Shown here in pieces: positions 37,601-47,689 of a stretch of DNA of 64,000 bases. The position numbers and the translations under genes were made by a program. Numbering within the stretch: position 1 is the first letter of the stretch; every line of letters starts with the position of its first letter. The DNA comes from Owenia fusiformis (Eukaryota; Annelida; Polychaeta; Sabellida; Oweniidae). The notes beneath the pieces are model-generated. The model worked only from the letters and a program-made list of their open reading frames with translations, ran no database searches and was not told where the DNA came from. The stretch spans positions 3,601,730 through 3,665,729 of the forward strand of contig CAIIXF020000007.1 of assembly GCA_903813345.2 (NCBI GenBank), given 5' to 3'.

Positions 37601-40600
37601 TCATACTTTATTTTGTACGAGAAAATAACATGTGCAATTTTTTACCAAAATGTTATTTTCCAGCTATACTTAATCAACGATTTAAGGTTCAGCTGGAAAG
37701 TAACATTTTGGTAAAATATTGCTATACCTGCACATGTTATTTTCTGGTACAAAATTAAGTATGAAGGCATGTGTGTATGTCCTTGCTTTTTTCAGGAAAG
37801 TATCATTACACTGTCTACTTATAGTAAACCTGGAAAGTGGAAACAGGCCAATGGTAGCTCCTGTGTTATCTGGAAACTTTGAAAGAAAATTTGGAAAAAT
37901 AGAAAGTGTGCTTCGCAAACATGTACATTTTCTTCAAAATATGATACTGTCACACGTTTGTGATAAAAATGTAGTGGGAATTCTGCCTACAATGCATGAA
38001 ATAAGGAAAAGAAAAAATCGTACCTTCAAGGACATTTTGTTACCGAAGCGATCTGATTTGGTAAAACAGTAAAAAGCATAATTCAGTGGAGTACAAGTGA
38101 TGAACAAAGACTTTCTGGGGGTGAAATTGTTTAAAAAACTATTATATTGTCAGAGATAATCAACCATTTAATATGTGATTTGTTTTTTAAATATTTACCT
38201 TTAATTTCACTTTTAATATATACAATTTCAATATTATATTAAAATTGATGTCATAAGTTCCTTTGATGTCATAATATTTTTCTAGTTCAAATATTCTTTA
38301 ATCCAAAGATAATTTTTCCACAGCATTCACAGATGAACTTACTGACGTTCATGTTTCAAAGTCATAAAATATTGAGTCATGTAATATAAGGACAAGAGAT
38401 GAAAGTTTTAATGGCACCATTTAACTGTTTGACTGTTTTATTTGTGTCAATAAAGTGAAAAAAATATTTTGAATGATCAAAGGTGTATTTATCAAATATT
38501 TATTTTCCAGAAACACTTTACAATTTGGCTTTATGTGATAAAGGATGAGTTCTCCAGGGTATGAGTTGTCTAGGGTATGATATTCCAGGGGATGAGTTGT
38601 CCAGGGGATGAGCTGTCTAGGGGATGAGTTGTCTAGGGGATGACTTGTCTGTAAGCCAATTATTTTTGGGACTTACCTAAACCTCTTTTTCGTCTTTTCC
38701 TTCTTTTATTTTCTTTTTCACTCTTGGAGCCTTCATCTTCATCATCTTTGGTAGGATCATAGTCAACATCCATATCACTATCATCCAAGTCTTCCTTATC
38801 AGGATTATCACCATCATCATCTTTAGAATCCTCATTATCATCATCAATCTTCTGATTGTCTCTTATCCTTTCTTTGGCACACTGTTCATCATTTGTTTGA
38901 TCCTTATTATTGCTTTCATCTATTTTTACACGTATACGTAAAGAACTACCTGTCGTCTTGGCAGGTTTTGATTCCACTGGACTATCCCTTGAAATAGGTT
39001 TAACAAGTCGCCCATGTCTTGAATAGACTGGCTTCAGAAGAGTGCATTCAATGCTTTTATCACATTTTGTTTTCGGGAATTCAAATAACTCATTCAGCTC
39101 GTGTTCGATGCTAGATAAAGTTGGGATATCTCCTTCCAGTGACACATCGTTGTTTTCTGCAATGTTGATTTTCAGATCAGATCTGTTTGGATTTTTTGGA
39201 ATATGGCTCAGAAATAAAAGTTTTGCATCAATTGCACCTGGAATTCTGTTTAAGACATCTTGTGTTAAAGTAGCTGTGATGGTTCCAAACACCTGAAATA
39301 TGTATAAAACATATCAATATTATATCATTCTTATCAAAATACATCCTCAGATTACAGGGCTTCAAAATCCAGAATATATTCTTTCTTTTTACCCCTGCTA
39401 TAAGCAGTTAGCATTTCCCCGATTAAGAACTCGCAATCTGATTGGCTACAGAAATCATGTATAAGTCATTGCGCATAATTAGATCACGTGATTGAGTTTA
39501 ATCGGGCGCTTCCAAATTGGTTATACCAGGGGGAAGAACGAGGTACGGATTCTTGATACCTGCTTAGAGTCCATTTCACTGCTTCAGTTCGTCAGTAGAA
39601 CGGCAAAAATAAGAAATTGGGAGACTATTGTGCAATAATATATGGAAAAGTATATTCATAATGTACATGAATGACATTTGTATATTTCAGATTTTTTAGT
39701 TTTTTGTGCAATAAGCCTGTGCCGTCTTGTAATTTGAAGAATTTCAGCCATGTTAATCTTATTGAAAATAACATGGCAGAGAAACATCCAAATATAAGAG
39801 GCCACACACTTTATAAGCCAAACTAGAAGCAATCCAAGATATACAAATGTCATTCATGTACATTATGAATATACTTTTCCATATATTATTGCACAATGGT
39901 CTCCCAATTTCTTATTTTTGCCGTTCTACTGACGAACTGAAGCAGTGAAATGGACTCTAGGAGGATGATCAAAATAGAATAGGGTCATTCTGTTGAGTTT
40001 TAAATCTTCCCTAGGAAAGAACAACTAAGCAGATGTGAATTTCCCTAAATATCGGCAAATAAAATTTGAACTCAATAACTCAATACATCTACAAGATCAG
40101 AACAAAGTTAAATGGGATAATTATTTTCTTACCTTCAACATAGCACTCTTATCATGGGATTCAACATTGGCGTTTTCATATTCCAGAAGAGAATCTTGGT
40201 TGAGTGCCTTGGGTACCACCTCCATTGTGTGATGTTCTCCCTCATTAAGACTTGTCGCTTGCATCTTGATATCTGGATTTTTTAGTATGCCATGGAGGAC
40301 TGGATAGGGTGCCTGTTCCATTGAGTGATGCTCTACTGGGACTTGAAGTAGCTCATGCTGAATGGAATCTTCATCCTGTTTGGCTGGATGCTGTGCTTGT
40401 TCAGTTGGTAAGTGAGTGGCATACTCCAACTCATTCAGGGTTGAATCTAAGTTGTTCTTTATATCCCTAGGGTACAAACTTTCTGGTTCTGTATTAGATA
40501 CAGAGTCAGGTAATCCATCCAATACTGCTTTTACATTGTTGGAGCTCTCATCCATTATTGTTTCTTTAATTGAATTATTAAGTTGTTCAGAATGATCATT

Positions 40601-40620
40601 AATCCATGGTTCTGTGAGCA
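34130..40620 (-). CDS. C2H2 zinc-finger transcription regulator, nine fingers (5 coding exons)
   Basis: In transcript order the exons are 40620-40133, 39292-38677, 36576-35915, 35511-35182 and 34651-34130; phases agree at every junction. From the best in-frame ATG (40555-40553; A at -3, G at +4) the product is 850 aa. Residues 1-141 are polar and acidic. About 290-335 is a strongly acidic stretch with DDSDMDVDYDPTKDDEDE, followed by a basic patch KRRKRRKRG (about 337-345), a likely nuclear signal. Nine C2H2 fingers lie from 366 to 634; the fourth has C-x4-C spacing, and finger 7 is split by an intron. Residues 678-850 are Gln/Val-rich with repeated GSQ(Q/E)xVQ(V/L) units, typical of an activation domain. 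It is probably a DNA-binding nuclear regulator. The acidic-plus-fingers-plus-Gln-rich layout recalls ZNF335, but finger order does not let me assign orthology. The frame also stays open above the ATG to an acceptor at 40621, so an upstream coding exon is possible. Confidence 0.85.
34857..35040. mobile_element. 184-bp MITE (CAGGCCCGTAGCC tips), copy 1
   Basis: It has perfect terminal repeats CAGGCCCGTAGCCAGG / CCTGGCTACGGGCCTG and is flanked by a 5-bp target duplication AGTAC (34852-34856 and 35041-35045). The interior has G-runs and C-runs near the ends. It lies in the last intron of the zinc-finger gene. The reverse-oriented copy is at 40638-40841. I cannot name the superfamily with certainty from a 5-bp duplication alone. 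Confidence 0.88.
35182..35511 (-). CDS. Zinc-finger gene, exon with fingers 7 (end) to 9
   Basis: 110 codons, phase 0 at both ends, from a TATTTCAG acceptor to a GTATTT donor. It completes finger 7 (AHLKEHMSIH) and encodes fingers 8 (FLCEVCGAAF...HINTIH) and 9 (FPCAFCSKKF...HLRTH), then a Gln-rich linker. Confidence 0.9.
35915..36576 (-). CDS. Zinc-finger gene, exon with fingers 1 to 7
   Basis: From a TTGCAG acceptor to a GTAGGT donor; 662 bases. It encodes six full fingers and most of the seventh, starting FCKICSYKTKREKHLIKH. Finger 4 reads CEFGDC. Coding starts 90 bases above the first apparent TTG frame start; phase joining to the previous exon (GL-G-FRSKS) supports the longer exon. Confidence 0.9.
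36911..38660. mobile_element. 1.75-kb element whose inverted ends are 16-bp tandem arrays
   Basis: The left end starts GAATTGTTTGGTAACCGGAC and runs into about ten units of GGACAACTCATCCCCT (to about 37090). The right end (38543-38660) carries about seven units of the same repeat in inverse orientation and ends in ACTTGTCTGTAAGCCAATT. The inner borders also mirror each other (AACTCATCCTTT / AAAGGATGAGTT). The middle contains the enlarged MITE 37201-38062. Confidence 0.65.
37201..38062. mobile_element. Enlarged long-TIR MITE (relative of 20595-21087)
   Basis: The left arm TACGATTTTTCTTTTTTCC and the right arm ending GAAAAGAAAAAATCGTACC pair, and the right side continues ACATTTTGTTACCGAAGCG as in the ankyrin-intron copies. 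Inside, about 180 bp occurs twice in direct orientation (about 37318-37495 and 37732-37909) with few differences, and a third part near 37560-37640 is inverted. Frames of 60-117 codons here are repeat shadow. Confidence 0.65.
38677..39292 (-). CDS. Zinc-finger gene, acidic/NLS exon
   Basis: From a TATTTCAG acceptor to a GTAAGT donor; 205 codons plus one base. It starts VFGTITATLTQDVLNRIPGA, then encodes a polar region, a long Asp/Glu/Lys-rich stretch and the basic KRRKRRKRG patch. Low-complexity acidic DNA reads as repeated ATC/TCA triplets on the plus strand. Confidence 0.85.
39565..39960. mobile_element. Near-perfect 121-bp inverted repeat in intron
   Basis: The arms 39565-39685 and 39840-39960 pair with one mismatch by eye; tips read TAGAGTCCATTTCACTGC. 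The loop is about 155 bases. It lies in the intron between the first two known coding exons of the zinc-finger gene. The high arm identity means recent origin or conversion. Confidence 0.8.
40133..40620 (-). CDS. Zinc-finger gene, most upstream coding exon found
   Basis: The donor GTAAGA follows ATGTTGAAG at 40133. The upper edge is set by a CACTTCAG acceptor at 40621. The frame is open throughout. The in-frame ATG at 40555-40553 has a good context and gives MDESSNNVKAVLDGLPDS as the N-terminus; if an upstream exon ends one base into a codon, translation could begin earlier. Confidence 0.7.
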
Positions 40621-40637
40621 CTGAAGTGTACAAACAA

Positions 40638-40841
40638 CAGGCCCGTAGCCAGGGGGGGTTCGCAGGGTTCGGGCGAACCCCCCCTGGCCAAAATTTCTTT
40701 CAAAATCATGCAGTTTTTCACCATTTTGAGCACTTTTCAAGTGATTTTAGCCATATTTGGGGCAAAATTGTCAAATGTGAACCCCCCCTGGAAATTTTTG
40801 AAAATTGAACCCCCCCTTGGCAAATCCTGGCTACGGGCCTG
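40638..40841. mobile_element. 204-bp MITE (CAGGCCCGTAGCC tips), copy 2
   Basis: The same terminal repeats as copy 1, interior in reverse orientation, flanked by a 5-bp duplication AACAA (40633-40637 and 40842-40846). It begins only 17 bases before the first known coding exon of the zinc-finger gene on the transcribed strand. Confidence 0.9.
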
Positions 40842-40929
40842 AACAAAATGTTCAGCATTTGAAATAATAGTTGTATAATGGATGAATAATATTGGTAGTG
40901 GTAATGTTTCTAATCAAACTAGAAAAACT

Positions 40930-41028
40930 GCAAATCCATGGAGTAGCAAATCCCACCAAAACATATTTTCGTTATTAGTGGCCATCTAGAAAATTTTTGA
41001 GCAGAGCTTGTTTGTCCCTAGGCCCCGC
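40930..41028. repeat. Copy of the CAAATCCC/ACATATTTT dispersed repeat
   Basis: It shares GTAGCAAATCCCACC, AAACATATTTT, GGCCAT and TTTTTGAGCAG words with 9460-10025 and 61209-61260. It continues into the foldback element beside it. Confidence 0.45.
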
Positions 41029-41979
41029 CCTAGTATGTATCCAACAGACTGACTAGAAGTCAGAAAATTATTATGGTAAGTATTGGTTACCCCTGGGCTG
41101 TCAAATAGCTCAAATAGAAAATTGTTATGATGTACTACTTTCCTGTGGAAATTGCAGTGAAATTTTTTGCACAAAATTATCAATTAGAGGAAGCATTTCT
41201 TCGATAAAATAAACATTACAAAATTTCAATTAAGTAGTAAGGTACAATTAAATGCAATAATAAAAAGTAACACAGCATATTGTCAAGTGGAAGTAAAGCT
41301 AGTTGAAGTAACAAATGTGCAAATTAATTTTACCCAATCGGCCATTTGAATAGCACTTACTATGTAAACAAATATTTAATATTACCAAACTTTAACATAG
41401 GTGCCTTATAGTCCGAATATAATTCAGACTAGATAGGATATAGTCTAGGCCCCGCCCTAGGCAGTAACATATAAAATGTGAACCATATTCATCAATAAGC
41501 ATTTGAGTTATCAAAGATTACGTTCCTTTTTTACAAAAAAATCACAGCCATTTTGAAATCCGGCCACCACCTTGAAAACACTTTATCGGACAGAGCTAGA
41601 TCTACTGCGTCCCTTGGTAGACTATATCCTATTTAGTCTGAATTATATTCAGACTATAAGGCACCTATGTTAAAGTTTGGTAATTTGAAATATTTGTCTA
41701 CATAGGAAGTGCTATTCAAAATGGCCGATTGGTAAAATTAATTTGCACATTTGTTACTTCAACTAGCTTTATTTCCACTTGACAATATGCTGTGTTACTT
41801 TTTATTGCATTTAATTGTACCTTACTATTTAATTGGAATTTTGTAATGTTTATTTTATTGAAGAAATGGTTCCTCTAATTGATAATTTTGTGCAAAAAAT
41901 TTCACTGCAATTTCCACAGGAAAGTAGTACATCATAACAGACTGACTTCTAGTCAGTCTGTTGGATACATACTACGTCC
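41029..41979. mobile_element. 950-bp foldback element with about 360-420 bp arms
   Basis: The left arm 41029-41449 pairs with the right arm 41620-41979 over nearly their whole length (for example ATATTGTCAAGTGGAAGTAA against its complement near 41770). The left arm has a small extra stretch near 41070-41110. The word CTAGGCCCCGCCCTAG appears at the left tip and again at the loop. It is close to the expected 5' end of the zinc-finger gene. Confidence 0.75.
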
Positions 41980-42748
41980 CTTGGTATCATAATATAAAAT
42001 TTATCAAATTATCAATTTATCTTATGAAAAATGAACACCATTTTGAAATTAAGCAGCCATTTTGAAAATTTCTTCTTCAGCGAAACTCCTAAAGTCCCTG
42101 GGCATAAAAGATTAAATTTTTTACGAAAATTTTTTTAAATCGGTCAACCGGTAAAGGAGGTACAGACTGCACTGAACGAAAAGCTCGGGGATTGCCGGTC
42201 CCTAGTTCATTCCATCTTGCTTCATCAAGCTTCGGTCCTATCCTAGAACGTAGTGATTGAGCGTGGGAACCGACGATTAGATCTAGCCTAGTTTCTTCTT
42301 GAAAAAATCTTTTTTGAAAAAAAAACAGATCTACATTTTCATTGCCTCGCACTATTTGACCGTAAGAGTAAAGTCGAATGCTAGCTTACCTCAATAACAC
42401 GGTGTATATCTATGTAAATATTATGGTGAGATGAATAATATATTCTAATACTGCTAATAAGTGTCAATATTATCATAAAGCGATAAACAAAATTTTTTAG
42501 ATTTTTTGTGGAAGGAAGAGAATCAACACTGTAATTTGATTGGCTCGATTTAATACAGCTTTCGAGACGGTGCTCCAGTTAGTCACGAAATTATTGAATC
42601 ACGAATTCGAAGTACCTATGTGAAGTAGACGGGTAATCTTTTCTTCATTCGAGAAATAATGTGAAACTTCCTGATTCAAAATGGGAATTGCGTTTTGAAA
42701 TGCAATAAACAAAAGTTTATCATTAAATGCAATAATTAATGGAAGGTG
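41980..42748. other. Probable 5' region of zinc-finger gene, no exon proven
   Basis: This stretch holds further GCCATTTTGAAA repeat words (42030-42070), then an apparently single-copy and less AT-rich stretch at 42130-42300, and a GATTGGCTCG (CCAAT-like) box near 42536. A minus-strand frame at 42089-42352 is open but unlike any family. It may contain the first, perhaps non-coding, exon and promoter; I could not fix a donor site. Confidence 0.3.
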
Positions 42749-42990
42749 ACACTGGCGGATCTGGGCGGGGGGGGGGGGGGCAGAAAGAAAAATTGGGCCA
42801 AAAAGGCCTTCAGGCCCCGATAAGTGGTCCGTTCTGGGTATTACTGGGCATTTTAAGGCCTTTTTTTTTAATATTAGGTCAAGTTTTGAAGAAAATGGGC
42901 CTTAGATTTTCAAAATTTAGGCCCACCTTTAGGTTTTAGGGCCAAAAGTTGTTTATCACACTTGAAATTTTGCCCCCCCCTCCGGCCAGG
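42749..42990. mobile_element. CACTGGCGGATC-type MITE fragment
   Basis: It begins CACTGGCGGATCTGGGCG with a run of about 14 G, and ends near TTTGCCCCCCCCTCCGG. The interior is rich in GGGCC/AAGGCC words, as in 47198-47400. A related tip lies at 45494 (CCACTGGCGGACCTAGGGG). Confidence 0.5.
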
Positions 42991-43583
42991 TTTGCATAAT
43001 AATGGGAGAGTGGGAGAGTAAGCCATACATGTACATGTAGTATGCATAGTGCAGAGTATTGCTGGTTGATTCCAATGCATGGTCTGATCACCTTATCTTT
43101 GGGGTGACATTGATATCTGTAAGAGATCGAAGCGAACGCATGCAGAAATCAATTAAATATCACCGAGTAGATTAAAGTGATATTCTGAAAAAATCATATG
43201 ACGTTCTTACTATCGATCCAATTATGCTAGTGTAGCTTACTAAATCTATGATCATGTCAGACCGCTAAAATTATATTGAACAAAATCCCAGCAGTCAAAA
43301 ATCAAATAGTCGTCCGTATTTTATTCTTTAATTTAAAAAGACATACTTATTTTAGTACCAATTTAATGTTTATTCATTATCAATAAAAGTTTTGTGGAAA
43401 TATCATGTTGGTCCGGTAAAAAAAACATATATTCAATAATCCTTCAAATAACCTTATGGTTCATGTCGCGGCCTGCACAAGCTTTTTGAAGGGGCAGGGC
43501 CCATTTTCCTTTCCGTAGTTGGGTGGGAAATTGCCCCTTTGTGAAAATTTAGGTCATTGCTTAAGAAAATTAAAAGGATTAGT

Positions 43584-44288
43584 AATGATATGGTGAACTG
43601 AATTCAACAATGTTTTTCTCTTAAACCAATTATTGAAAACATTCTATAAAAAACACGGTCCTTTATGTAATTTTGACTGATTGACAACAATTTAATGCAA
43701 ACATTATTTTTTTATATTTTATATAACTGTTTTTGTTAACATTTTTTGTTTTTTAGTGCAATTGTTTTTTGTTCCTTTTTCCAATTTTTGAGAATGAAAT
43801 AAAATATCTTTTCGAAGCTTGTTGGAACAAAATAGCATATACAACATCTTCTTAAACCTCTCAATATTAGAGTTATACAAAGGAAATTTTGGTTGATTTC
43901 ACTGCACAAAAAGTATTAAAAACAAAAACCTTCAAAATAGATATCATTTTATTTCATTAACAAGATACTTTTTCTAAATCAACCAAACTTTCCTTTGTAC
44001 AATTACAATATTGAGAGACCTAAACACGTTGTTTTTATGTCAATTTGTTCCAATGAGGTTCGGATAGATGTTTCATCTCATTCCGAACATATGATACCAA
44101 GAACAAAAGAAGTGTCTGATGTGTTTTCCAAAAAATATAGAGAAAAGTATACATATTTATTTCAAAGTATATTGTTACCATTCAAAAGATGACCATTAAT
44201 AAATTGACGATGTGTAAAATTTTCAGAATTCTTTGATGACCGCTTTAAGAGAAACGAGTGTTCAAAATGTTCACAGTATCGATTCCCA
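43584..44288. mobile_element. Nested-type foldback element, copy 2
   Basis: It matches 4496-5160 along most of its length, starting GATATGGTGAACTGAATTCA and ending CACAGTATCGATTCCC. Here it stands alone between genes, which helps define the unit. Confidence 0.7.
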
Positions 44289-44422
44289 TCCTGTGTGACC
44301 CATTATCATAAATGAGATCCAAAAATATCCATAGTTTGGTTTGCGGTCAAAGACGGAGGTTATTTTTGTCAATTATTTTTTGAACACTAGGTAGGGGTCG
44401 ATTTTTAACAAAAAATCCGTGG

Positions 44423-44892
44423 TTAGGGGGACAACGGGGTAAGAAGGGTCGTGGGACAAGACGACCACCAAGTTTAGTTTATTGTTTTAAAGTATATATC
44501 GCCTGATATTATTCTGACATGGGATAATCGTGGCACCGGCCTCACTCGCCGTTCATTTTGTTTGTTTCAGGCGCCAGATTCAATCGGCGGCACTTTCCCG
44601 AAAAAGTGGCCTTTTTGCCCAACTTCTGTAAGACGTTGGTAAAACCTACAATTCAATGAACGTTTCTGATAGAACGGCCCTTCTTACCTCACGGGGCCCT
44701 TCTTGCCTCATGACCACACAAAAACATTTTTTTCAAAAGAGAGGTACATATTAGCAATTCAAAAAATTATTTCAAATATCAATGTTCCTTGTTTCAATAA
44801 AGGTGGGTTCAGCAGGCAGAAACCCTTGCAAAATATCTTTACAAGTTGTTAAAATTGCTCTTAGGGTGTCCGTCTTACCCCGCTGTCCCCTA
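44423..44892. mobile_element. 470-bp TIR element with TA at both ends
   Basis: The left TTAGGGGGACAACGGGGTAA and the right end GTCTTACCCCGCTGTCCCCT are inverted repeats. GGGTAAGAAGGG / CCCTTCTTACC words recur inside. TA flanks both tips, so a TA target site is likely. No transposase is encoded. Confidence 0.6.
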
Positions 44893-47197
44893 ACCCAACA
44901 TAATGAAAAACTAGAGTTTGTGGATGTCAATAAGCGTGAATTGAATGTTTCCTCGATGTTTTGGGAATGTGATGAGGCTATTATTGGCAGTTTAGGAAGT
45001 ACGTTCACAGATGACAAAACAAAACTACAACCGGGACTACAACCACCTAATTTTGAACAGAGATGCCGTAATGTAATGTTTTTCCTGTGTAACTCCACGA
45101 AAATACTCCACCGTTTCAATGCGTTTCCGCCCATACCTTGGAGAATTTTGGTATGAGTTGGACCGCATTCATTTTTATATTTAAAGGTGCAACAATTAGT
45201 GCAGGGGGGCCATTCAATGATCATTGACCAGTGTCAAAAGCTTTTAGAAGCTTTGAACTTAATTTACACTTCTTAATGCTGAAATTGATATAGTTTATCC
45301 GTAAATTTTAAGAAAATAGGCATGTCAAAGAACTAAGAAGATCATAAGCCAAACATTGACCGATAGCTCGGAAAAAATAAAATATTTGAATATTCTCTCT
45401 ACAGTCCTTGTTGCCCCTTTAATTTTAATTTTTATCATTACACATGCATGTTTTCAAGTGTGATAAGTTATGTCATAATGTCAATGGATATGATCCACTG
45501 GCGGACCTAGGGGCCTGCCCCCCCCCCCCCGGAAAACGGCAGTAAAAGTGAAGCACTCGCGAATATACCTGAATAACAAAATACTTTGATGATGATATAT
45601 ATATTCTGAGATTAGACATACTGTACTGTATCTCTTTTTATTTATCGAAAGTAAACACCATTTACTATTTCCATGTTTCATCGTTTAAGTTATGCCTAGC
45701 CTCATTCACATGGTCACATTTGATCTATGGCAACCATACGTTGGCCGTAGCTTCCAAAAATCAGGCATAATCAGTACGATGTACAATGTAGATTATCGCC
45801 GTATGACCAGCGTAGAGCAATTTGTGACCAAGGCTTTACTGAAGCATCACTCTCCACCTATATAGGTCGTATTTTTATTTACTTCATTACACGTGAACTT
45901 GAACAAATCGGTGCATACTTCGAGTTCAAACAGATTGATCGCATCTTTGGAGAAGTCTGACAAAAGGAGCCAGTAGGATCACAGATTATTTCTAGTCGTC
46001 GACGTATTTATAATTAATTTCACTGTGATTATATTACTTCCTACAATGGACTTCTGACTTCTCCAAAATACTTACTACAAACAATATCCTAGTTTCTTCA
46101 TAACATATATATTCATTAAATAAGTTTATACATGTAGCTGTATACAAAGAAAAAGTATATGTAATTGTTACTTTTTATATACAGTACTGTATATCATACT
46201 TATTATAATTGCACTTTGTTCTATTAAAGACTTATTTCAACACCATATAAGGTAAAAACTTGTAGAAATCACATTAGGCATGGATACAAGAGATATTTAC
46301 TGCTTTTTAAGGGCAATTGACCTTTCCAATAAACCATGCCACCTTTTGGTAGAGTAATAAAGGTATAATATATCAGCCAGATTGATGATGTCATTGGTTG
46401 TACTTTTTCAAAATTAGCAATAAGTTAAGCCTACTTTTCCTTGGCAAGATTGCCACCTACAATCCATCATAGCTTCTTTGATGTACCAAAAGGTAGCAGG
46501 GGTAATCAGAAAGGTCTATCCTCTCATCATAGATTACCCCAAAATGTTAATGATCTGATGATATGTACATGTAGCTTCCATTATTATTAGATGTCTATGG
46601 TGAAGTATCTGAGAAAAGTTATGTTAGTCTCAGCATGGGTTTTCAACTCAACAACTTCAACTCTTATTGAAAGCCCATGGTCTCAGCAGAGACGTATGTT
46701 TTATAGGTCTCTGGTCTCAGGTATTATATAATTTGGGATGTATCATGCTACTAGCTAGGTGAGCAGCTTTTTCAATAACATTATACAAGCTTTATTTTTT
46801 GATTGAGCAAATAACAAAATTATTTAAAATATAATGAAAGCCAGACTTTTAAAATCAGAAGTACTAACACTACCCTTTTAATGGGAGCAATTGCCCATTA
46901 TTGCATAGCATATATTGACCTTATTTTTGTTCAATTACAAGTACATATCACCATATTTCAGGTTTATCACCAATACATTCATATATCATATGACAATATA
47001 TGCACAAAACATACTTCTGTCTACAAACCATTTAGATTTGTAGCCCCAATCACAAAATGAAAGCTGACTATTGACTTGTAATACATGAACAGTAGAACTA
47101 TAACAAATTCTTGTCTTAAAAACAAAGTCTCAGTTTTCCTATGAACAATTCAATTGAATAATTAAAAACAGTTTTTCCATATATAGACATGATATAC
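44893..47197. other. Intergenic, nothing firmly recognised
   Basis: Long overlapping frames on both strands at 44772-45224 match no family I know. A weak hairpin is at 46316-46530 (CACCTTTTGGTA against TACCAAAAGGTA). The tip CACTGGCGGACC plus a C-run is at 45494-45535. Confidence 0.35.
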
Positions 47198-47400
47198 ACT
47201 GGCAGATCCAGAAGCTAACACATTCCATATCCCCAAAATAATTTTCTTTGCTTATGCGTAAAAACATTTTGGGCCCCTAAATCCAAAATTTGGGCACAAA
47301 TTTTGAAAATTTAAGGCCCATTTTTGAAAATTTGGCCTGAAAAGGTCAAGTAATGCCCAAAAAGGCCCATAAACCGAGGCCCTTCAAAATTTTGTGTTCT
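47198..47400. mobile_element. CACTGGCAGATC-type MITE copy
   Basis: It starts CACTGGCAGATCCAGAAGC and contains many TTTGGGC, AAGGCCC and GGCCTGA words. It shares its tip and composition with 42749-42990. Confidence 0.45.
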
Positions 47401-47689
47401 ATTTCTTATGATAATATTTATAGTTTTTCACTCAATTTCCAGTTAATGAAATAAAATTATGAAATTGATGAGGGTATCAATATCACTGAATTTAGACTTA
47501 AATTTAACTCTGTTGTAAAAATATAGAATGCATATTATTTCAAATACATGTACATACTGTAATCAGAGTGTCTGGATTTGACATATCATACCTAGATATA
47601 TCTAAATACATTTTAAAACTTGACTTGTGAGAAAATGTTCATTGATTTTCACCATATGTTGATGAATTTCAATATGCTTATAGTATGAA

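Larger units (their letters stand above)
36577..38676 (-). other. Zinc-finger intron almost filled by one composite element
   Basis: This intron holds the composite element at 36911-38660, leaving about 330 bases on the acceptor side and 16 on the donor side. No other gene is seen. Confidence 0.6.

Noticed and set aside
37719-38072. 117-codon plus-strand gene
   Set aside because: It is the duplicated interior of an inverted-repeat element; a near copy sits at 37285-37545.
34130-40620. Naming the zinc-finger gene ZNF335, REST or ZFX
   Set aside because: The acidic and Gln-rich layout is suggestive, but finger number and spacing do not match any of them closely.
44772-45224. Protein-coding gene on either strand
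   Set aside because: Both strands are open, neither translation resembles a known family, and no splice sites join them to neighbours.
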